Shown here: positions 7,309-11,880 of the stretch, one piece after another
Numbering within the stretch: position 1 is the stretch's first letter
How the letters are laid out: the number at the start of each line of letters is the position of its first letter
Origin: Methylococcaceae bacterium UBA659
Lineage (GTDB): Bacteria > Pseudomonadota > Gammaproteobacteria > Methylococcales > Methylomonadaceae
DNA length: 11,880 nucleotides
Assembly: GCA_002299495.1 (NCBI GenBank)
Contig: DBNZ01000032.1
Coordinates: 1 to 11,880, forward strand
Direction of reading: 5' to 3'
Program-made: the position numbers and the translations under genes
The notes under the pieces: model-generated
The model's input: the letters and a program-made list of their open reading frames with translations, nothing else
Databases searched by the model: none
Told to the model about the DNA's origin: nothing

Positions 7309-8649
7309 TTAGCCTCCCCAAAATTCCAGCATGGCCATGGTTCCGCCTAAGCTACTGTTACCGATGCTAAGCCGACCCTGATAGGCTGCGACAATTTCGG
7401 TGACGACGCTAAGCCCTATGCCATGTCCCGGCATGGTTTCATCGGCGCGGCCACCGCGGAGCAAGATGTGTTCCATTTGTTCCGGTGGAATGCCGGGACC
7501 GTCGTCGTGGATGCTGAGGATGATTTTGTGGCCTTGTTTTTGGCCTTGGATGTCGATGGCGTACCGCCCCCACTTGAAGGCGTTGTCCAGTAGGTTACCC
7601 AGCATTTCTATGAGATCGGCCTCGTCGCAACGCAGTTGCAGGTTGGGGTCTATGTGTTGGGTGACGGTGATATTTTTCCATCGGTGGGCTTTGCTTAACG
7701 ATGCGGCCACCCTTTCGGCGATGGCGGCGATGGTGACCGGCGGCATTGCCGCAGACCCGGATGCACCGGCGCGTTGCAATTGCCGTTCGACGATGCGGAG
7801 CATGCGCGTGGATTGTTCTTGGACCGTATGGGGCAAGTCTTGCTCTTGCCCGGTCGAGCTAAGCAATACCGCCAGCGGCGTTTTCAGGCTATGGGCCAAA
7901 TCGGCCAAGGCGTTGCGGTAACGGGTTTGGCGGCCGCGTTCCTGGGCCAGCAGGCTATTGATATGGTCGGTCAGGTTTTTGACTTCGTTCGGATACTGGC
8001 CTGTGATTTGGTTTGCCGCGCCCGTTTCTATGGCACCAAGTTCGGCACCGACTTGGCGCAACGGTCTCAGTCCCCAGTGCATCAACCAGACTTGCACGGC
8101 GAACAGCAGGCAGGCGGTGCCTAGAAGCCCGCCCCATAGCCGTTGCCGGAACTTACGGATGTCGTGTTGTAAAGGCGCTAATTCAGTCAGCAAATAAAAA
8201 TTGAACGGGTAAACGCCGCTTTTCACGGTGCGTTGAAAACCAAAACCCAGTAGATAGTAAGCCTTGCCATCCGGCAGTTGCAGTTCTAGCCAGTGTCGTT
8301 GTCCGACTTGTAACGGGAACGGTTCCGGCAGGCGGGTGTTGATGGCGGAGGGGGAGCGCCACAAGGGGTGGGCGTCATTTTTACGGCTGACGAAGGCATA
8401 CCAACCGGAGTTGGGCAAAGCCAGTGGCGGTGACGGTAGGTGGGTGGGAAGCGGCAGGATGGGCTGGCCGTGGTCGTCGATTTGGGACGCGGCCAACAAT
8501 TGATACAGCAAACCCATCATGCGCTCACGTAGTGACCATTTGGCGCCTTCCGAATAGGCGTTGTCCAAGACCGCGGCGGTCGCCGTCAAAAACACGCACA
8601 GCACCAGAATAGCGGCCAGGTTTAAGCGTAAATACAGTGAGTTGATCAC
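7309..8649 (-). CDS. PhoQ-like sensor histidine kinase
   Basis: This is an inner-membrane sensor kinase of 446 residues. A hydrophobic helix at about 9-28 and another at about 171-191 enclose a periplasmic sensor of roughly 140 residues, followed by a HAMP-like linker (about 191-240). The H box RNALADLAHSLKTPLAVL has the phosphorylated His253 and is nearly the PhoQ version. The catalytic domain has the N box EMLGNLLDNAFKW (Asn352/Asn356), DDGPGIP (382-388) and GHGIGL (408-413). The C-terminal SLGGTMAMLEF also resembles PhoQ. It lacks the acidic EDDDDAE-type patch that enterobacterial PhoQ uses for divalent cations, so the signal is unknown. The start is a GTG overlapping the response regulator stop by 4 bp, indicating coupled expression. 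It is expected to phosphorylate the regulator encoded at 8646-9311. Confidence 0.93.
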   Translation of the reverse strand: MINSLYLRLNLAAILVLCVFLTATAAVLDNAYSEGAKWSLRERMMGLLYQLLAASQIDDHGQPILPLPTHLPSPPLALPNSGWYAFVSRKNDAHPLWRSPSAINTRLPEPFPLQVGQRHWLELQLPDGKAYYLLGFGFQRTVKSGVYPFNFYLLTELAPLQHDIRKFRQRLWGGLLGTACLLFAVQVWLMHWGLRPLRQVGAELGAIETGAANQITGQYPNEVKNLTDHINSLLAQERGRQTRYRNALADLAHSLKTPLAVLLSSTGQEQDLPHTVQEQSTRMLRIVERQLQRAGASGSAAMPPVTIAAIAERVAASLSKAHRWKNITVTQHIDPNLQLRCDEADLIEMLGNLLDNAFKWGRYAIDIQGQKQGHKIILSIHDDGPGIPPEQMEHILLRGGRADETMPGHGIGLSVVTEIVAAYQGRLSIGNSSLGGTMAMLEFWGG

Positions 8650-9311
8650 AATAAACGGTAACCTCGTCCGTGTAAGGTGACGATGGGCTGGCGGTTACCG
8701 TGGGGGTCTAGTTTGCGCCTTAACCTGCCTATCAGCACCGTCAGGACATTGCTTTCCGGGTCGGTGTCATGCGGATATAGGCAGTTCCGCAGTTCGTCCT
8801 TGGAGACAATTTTACCTTGCCGTTTGGCCAAATATTCCAACATGAGGTATTCAAAACGGGTTAATTCGATGTCGATGCCATCGGCCTGGGCCCGTTGGGT
8901 TTCCAGATTCAAGGTTAGGTAACCGCAGCTGAGCACCGCTTGCGGCGCACCGGCGACCCTACGCATTAAGGCTTTAAGCCGGGCCGATAATTCTTCCATT
9001 TGGAATGGCTTAGCTAAGTAGTCGTCCGCGCCCGCTTCAAGGCCTTCCACCCGTTCTTGCCAGCGGCCACGGGCGGACAAGACCAAAATGGGCAAGGTGT
9101 TGTTGTGTCGGCGCAAATGCTTGATGATCTCCAAGCCCGACAACTGGGGCAGGCCTATGTCGATGATGGCGGCGTCTAAAGGATACTCACACGCGAAATA
9201 AAGCCCTTCCGGGCCATCGCCGGTTTCATCCACCTGATAGCCTTCTTGTTCCAGTTGCCTGCGAATCTGGCTGCGGATTCCGGTTTCATCTTCGATGATT
9301 AAGACGCGCAT
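8646..9311 (-). CDS. PhoP-like OmpR-family response regulator
   Basis: This 221-residue cytoplasmic transcription factor is the partner of the adjacent kinase. The receiver domain (about 1-118) has acidic residues Glu7/Asp8, phosphoacceptor Asp51 in IIDIGLPQLSGL, Ser79 in LVLSA and Lys101 in LAKPF. The C-terminal winged-helix domain (about 125-221) shows LTRFEYLMLEYLA, VSKDELRNCLYP, the recognition-helix stretch ESNVLTVLIGRLRRKL and VTLHGRGYRLL. Stretches such as LPILVLSARGRWQERVEGLEAGADDY and the SKDEL-LYP segment closely follow PhoP, so I place it in the PhoP subgroup without claiming the same regulon. The ATG at 9311 has no evident Shine-Dalgarno sequence; on the minus strand the bases just before it are C-rich. 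No PhoP-type direct-repeat box is seen in the upstream sequence within the window. Confidence 0.94.
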   Translation of the reverse strand: MRVLIIEDETGIRSQIRRQLEQEGYQVDETGDGPEGLYFACEYPLDAAIIDIGLPQLSGLEIIKHLRRHNNTLPILVLSARGRWQERVEGLEAGADDYLAKPFQMEELSARLKALMRRVAGAPQAVLSCGYLTLNLETQRAQADGIDIELTRFEYLMLEYLAKRQGKIVSKDELRNCLYPHDTDPESNVLTVLIGRLRRKLDPHGNRQPIVTLHGRGYRLL

Positions 9312-9366
9312 GGTTATGGGGAGGCGGGTAAGCTCACTAGATAAGTCGATTGGGCCGGGTTTGAAG

Positions 9367-9396
9367 CCAACGGCCGCCGTCTTTGGCGGCCGTTGG
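9367..9396. repeat. Perfect 12-bp inverted repeat between the secreted-protein genes and the regulator
   Basis: CCAACGGCCGCC (9367-9378) and GGCGGCCGTTGG (9385-9396) pair perfectly around a 6-base loop. It sits 56 bp upstream of the response regulator start and about 205 bp beyond the end of the small secreted-protein gene. It could end transcription of the upstream operon or act in the regulator leader, but neither side has a strong T run (only TTT on the plus strand), so it is not a textbook terminator. A protein-binding site is also possible. Confidence 0.6.
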
Positions 9397-9402
9397 TTTA
9401 GC

Positions 9403-9601
9403 TTATCCGGTGCTTTTCGTGAGCGGGGCTGTTACGGGAAAATAACATTGAACGGCGACAAACACCACGCCGACGCCATGTTTTTTCCGCGCTGGCTGGC
9501 TTTCCCTTAGGCTCACAAGACAGCGCCATCGGCGCTCATCGCCCGCGCCAACAGGTCCTAATCCAGCCCCTGCGGGATTGAGCCGTCTGCTGATGCAAAT
9601 C
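9403..9601. other. Gene-free spacer with a short hairpin
   Basis: About 200 bp without a gene I can support. AGCGCC/GGCGCT form a 6-bp stem with a 3-base loop (9522-9536). An 83-codon minus-strand frame (9403-9654) spans the stretch but overlaps the 3' end of the small secreted-protein gene, has no family motif and is rich in Arg, Gly and Ala, so I leave it out. The spacer is long for two genes in the same direction and could be repeat or decayed sequence. Confidence 0.3.
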
Positions 9602-10054
9602 TTAATTGCCCGGGCAAGGGGCGAATTCGCAAGTAGGCGGTATACGTCCGACATAGCTTCCGTCAGGGCATTGGCGCACGTCTTGGGGGCAGAAGATTTG
9701 TTCTTCGGTTTCGCAAACGGCCACTAGCTTTACACTGTAGGTCGTTGTTTTAGATCTAGGGGCGATGCCCCGCAATTGGCGTACAAATGAGGTAAAGCCG
9801 CGGTTATTAGGGGCGGCCTGGGCGCAAGCGGAAAACCCGCCTGCAAAGCTGTGGCCGTATACGACGAATTGATCGATGACGTCATTTGCTACGGCGGCGC
9901 CGATGATTTGTTTGACTGTCGTAAAAGCGGGCGCATCGACGCCCGGCCCTATGCTGTGGATGTTGATTTCGACCGCCCGGTTATCCGAGGCGGCCGCAGT
10001 GGCCGCGAACAGCAAGATTGCAAAAGTTAACGCTATTTTGGTTTGGTTCATCAT
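9602..10054 (-). CDS. Small exported cysteine-rich protein of unknown function
   Basis: I cannot assign this 150-residue protein to a named family. It begins with a clear signal peptide (about 1-22: Lys near the N-terminus, hydrophobic ALTFAILLFAATAAA, cleavage likely after an Ala), so the mature protein should be outside the cytoplasm. The mature part has six cysteines (77, 114, 122, 129, 142, 147). The last four form a compact tail, CPQDVRQCPDGSYVGR then PPTCEFAPCP, which looks like a small disulfide-stabilised module. The region before it (about 27-115) has no motif I recognise. Two adjacent ATG codons can start it; the AGAGGA ribosome-binding site is 4 bp from the first and 7 bp from the second (10051), so the second may be the real start. 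It follows the beta-propeller gene by 9 bp and is almost certainly co-transcribed with it. Confidence 0.85.
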   Translation of the reverse strand: MMNQTKIALTFAILLFAATAAASDNRAVEINIHSIGPGVDAPAFTTVKQIIGAAVANDVIDQFVVYGHSFAGGFSACAQAAPNNRGFTSFVRQLRGIAPRSKTTTYSVKLVAVCETEEQIFCPQDVRQCPDGSYVGRIPPTCEFAPCPGN

Positions 10055-10058
10055 CTTA

Positions 10059-10064
10059 TCCTCT
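10059..10064 (-). promoter_or_regulatory. Ribosome-binding site overlapping the beta-propeller stop codon
   Basis: On the minus strand AGAGGA begins with the last A of the TAA stop of the propeller gene and precedes the tandem ATG start of the small secreted protein. It supports translational coupling and a start at 10054 or 10051. Confidence 0.65.
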
Positions 10065-11880
10065 TAGTTAATCACAGTCGGTTTATCAGTAGGGTCTACT
10101 AAAATAGGGTCTACTGAAATAGGGCAATCCATAGGCATTAGCAGGAGCGGTTTAACACCGTCACCGGCCAGGGTGGTGCAATAGTCAGGCGTCGGCTCAA
10201 AAGGCATGTCCAAGCTGCCGGTCAGGTTGAAATTTGATAAGCGGTTGGCTTGGATGCGGGCGGGCGATAAGGTGTAAAGTTGGTTGCCGATGGTCAACAA
10301 ACGCTGGACGTAGCGCTGCCAGTCATAATTGAAGCCGTCCGGCATATGGGTGATTTTAGCCCGTTCTTGGAAGCCTTGGGCCAAACTGACTCGATAAACC
10401 AAGGCGCCTTGAAAAACGTTCACCGGCCACTCCGCCCCGTCTGATTGTTGGGTGATGCTAACAGGAAAACCCAATAAGCCGGTTTTTTTGTTGAACAATA
10501 ATGCCTTAGGATCCCATTGCACGGGCGAGTAAGTGCCTTGTGCACCAATGGTGAGGCTGTGCATCTGGCTTGGTTTGGCCACGTCGGTGACATCGAACAA
10601 CGCTATTTTCATGCCGGTGGTGACCACGCCATTGACGGTTTCTTCGGTGTCCTGGCCAAAGCCTAGCAAGTGGGTGTCATCGTAAGGATGCAGGTAATTG
10701 CTGAATCCGGGTATTTTCAGTTCCCCTAGCACCTTCGGCGACTCCGGGCTGGCTAGGTCGATCACGAATAACGGGTCGATTTGCTGGAAAGTCACCAAAT
10801 AACCCCGTGCGCCCATAAAACGGGCCGAATAGATGCGTTCACCCTCGGCCAAATGCTCTAGGCGACCGGCGATGTTCATGTCCTTATCCAGCGTATAAAG
10901 GTTATTCCAGGTTTTCCACAAGTGGTTATCGCCAGATTGCGTCCATTGGTCCGTGGTGGTGGCGATGCGGAAATACCCCTCGTGTTCATCCATCGAGTAC
11001 GAGTTCAGCACGGTGCCGGGTATTTCACCCGCTTTGCTAAAGTCGACCGAGCCGTCCGCTAGGGCAAATTTATAGACATGGGTGGTCGGGGCGGAAACGG
11101 TTTGGCTACCATTCGGGTTGGTGTTGTAGTCGGCCGCCGACAAGTACAAGTTGTCTTTTGAGGCATAAACTATATCGCCGCTGCCCAGGAAAGCTTTGAT
11201 GTTGGCCTCTTCGTCCAAGGCGTCTAGCCGGAAGCCGGCGACGACCACATAATCAGGCTCGACAAAGCGCGGGAAAAAATACAAGTCTTTGATCGGCAAT
11301 GGCCGTTCGGAACCATTGTGGGCGGCGCTGTCAATGATCTGTGGCAACAGGTTGTTTCTGGTCATTTGTGGCTTGTGCTTGCGGAATGTCGCCGGGTCAG
11401 CAAAGTTGGACATGAAGTAATTCGGGTATTTTCTGCCGATCAGATAAAAATCGTCGCCGATCCGCCGTGAGGACAAGTAATCGCCGCTAAACCCGATTTC
11501 GCGTTTCAGGACGGGGGCGGTGCGGTCGCTGATGTCATAGACTTTTGCCATGGTGCGACTTTCGCCCGATGGCGCCCAAATGCTCAGTTTGGCCCGGCCA
11601 TTGACTGACATCACCGGAACAGAGTCGCTGGCATCGTCGGCAAACCAGCCAGTGCCTATGACCACCAATAAGCCGTTGTGCACATAGAGTTCAGCCGGAA
11701 AAAAGCCGCCGTCAAATTTGATACTGGCCACCACCGCCATATTCGTGGCGGGGAAAGCGCGGACAATCCGGATTTGGCCGTCTTGTATCTGGTAAATATG
11801 GCGGTCGGCCGTTTTGACGCTATCCCCTTGGTCCACGCCGGCAACTTGTACATTCGTTTCGGAATGCTCCAAAACATCAG
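10064..11880 (-). CDS. Beta-propeller domain protein (COG4880/PF09826 type), 5' end beyond window
   Basis: The reading frame is open to the right edge, giving 604 visible residues and no start. The TTG at 11872 is internal; DV precedes it in frame. The segment SETNVQVAGVDQGDSVKTADRHIYQI is the hallmark opening of this propeller family (usually TNVQVAGVDEADIVKTDG). Repeated blade-like stretches follow, such as AKVYDISDRTAPVLKREIGF, LFVIDLASPESPKVLGELKI and IALFDVTDVAKPSQMHSL, where a physical quantity is paired with a DxxxPxxxxx step. Family members are generally secreted or surface-anchored; the signal sequence here lies outside the window. The function is not established. The C-terminus has two cysteines (in DYCTTL and MDCPI) and a short tandem SVDPI/LVDPT repeat. 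The small cysteine-rich secreted protein follows 9 bp downstream. Confidence 0.85.
   Translation of the reverse strand, partial: DVLEHSETNVQVAGVDQGDSVKTADRHIYQIQDGQIRIVRAFPATNMAVVASIKFDGGFFPAELYVHNGLLVVIGTGWFADDASDSVPVMSVNGRAKLSIWAPSGESRTMAKVYDISDRTAPVLKREIGFSGDYLSSRRIGDDFYLIGRKYPNYFMSNFADPATFRKHKPQMTRNNLLPQIIDSAAHNGSERPLPIKDLYFFPRFVEPDYVVVAGFRLDALDEEANIKAFLGSGDIVYASKDNLYLSAADYNTNPNGSQTVSAPTTHVYKFALADGSVDFSKAGEIPGTVLNSYSMDEHEGYFRIATTTDQWTQSGDNHLWKTWNNLYTLDKDMNIAGRLEHLAEGERIYSARFMGARGYLVTFQQIDPLFVIDLASPESPKVLGELKIPGFSNYLHPYDDTHLLGFGQDTEETVNGVVTTGMKIALFDVTDVAKPSQMHSLTIGAQGTYSPVQWDPKALLFNKKTGLLGFPVSITQQSDGAEWPVNVFQGALVYRVSLAQGFQERAKITHMPDGFNYDWQRYVQRLLTIGNQLYTLSPARIQANRLSNFNLTGSLDMPFEPTPDYCTTLAGDGVKPLLLMPMDCPISVDPILVDPTDKPTVIN
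10090..10125 (+). repeat. 15-bp tandem repeat in the propeller gene's 3' end
   Basis: TAGGGTCTACTAAAA (10090-10104) is followed by TAGGGTCTACTGAAA (10105-10119) and a partial third unit TAGGGC. The period of 15 keeps frame and encodes ISVDP then ILVDP in the last residues of the propeller protein. The copies differ at one base, which points to recent duplication. Confidence 0.75.

Noticed and set aside
9312..9366. PhoP-type direct-repeat box for autoregulation
   Set aside because: No pair of TGTTTA-like half sites with the expected spacing is present.
9403..9654. 83-codon minus-strand open frame after the small secreted-protein gene
   Set aside because: Overlaps the end of a better-supported gene in another frame, and its product lacks motifs.
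9839..9862. GHSFAGG in the small secreted protein, resembling a serine-hydrolase nucleophile elbow
   Set aside because: The strict GxSxG spacing is not met (GHSFA), and the protein is far too short for an alpha/beta hydrolase.

Overview
The window looks like a piece of a gammaproteobacterial chromosome. The evidence is the order valS, pilB, pilC, pilD, coaE, proteins that closely match the gammaproteobacterial versions of these families, and a PhoP/PhoQ-type two-component pair. A finer placement (for example a methanotroph or relative) would be a guess. Every gene I can support lies on the minus strand, so transcription runs from the right edge to the left edge. The many overlapping plus-strand open frames are shadows.

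In transcription order, the right end (about 9600-11880) holds the 3' part of a large COG4880/PF09826-type beta-propeller gene. It is followed 9 bp later by a gene for a small exported cysteine-rich protein whose ribosome-binding site overlaps the propeller stop codon. About 290 bp of gene-free sequence follows, with a perfect 12-bp-stem hairpin. Next comes a response regulator and a sensor kinase of PhoP/PhoQ type, overlapping by 4 bp (about 7309-9311).

A 500-bp gene-free stretch (6809-7308) separates this pair from valS. It contains a compact palindromic array at 7170-7263 that looks like a very short MITE or repeated-element end. It also holds a hairpin-rich segment (6941-7103) and a plausible valS promoter.

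The left half holds valS (valyl-tRNA synthetase), then the type IV pilus assembly core pilB (extension ATPase), pilC (inner-membrane platform) and pilD (prepilin peptidase/methylase), then the first 21 codons of coaE (dephospho-CoA kinase), cut by the window edge. PilD processes prepilins, PilC anchors the motor and PilB drives pilus extension. The pilB-pilC and pilD-coaE junctions are 3 bp each, which points to one operon. No pilin gene is present where pilA often sits, upstream of pilB.

Most of the window is conserved housekeeping and pilus content. The least explained parts are the palindromic array near 7170-7263, the hairpin-rich spacer before valS, and the secreted propeller plus cysteine-rich protein pair. 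I see no CRISPR array, tRNA, rRNA, intact transposase, phage gene or recognisable defence system.
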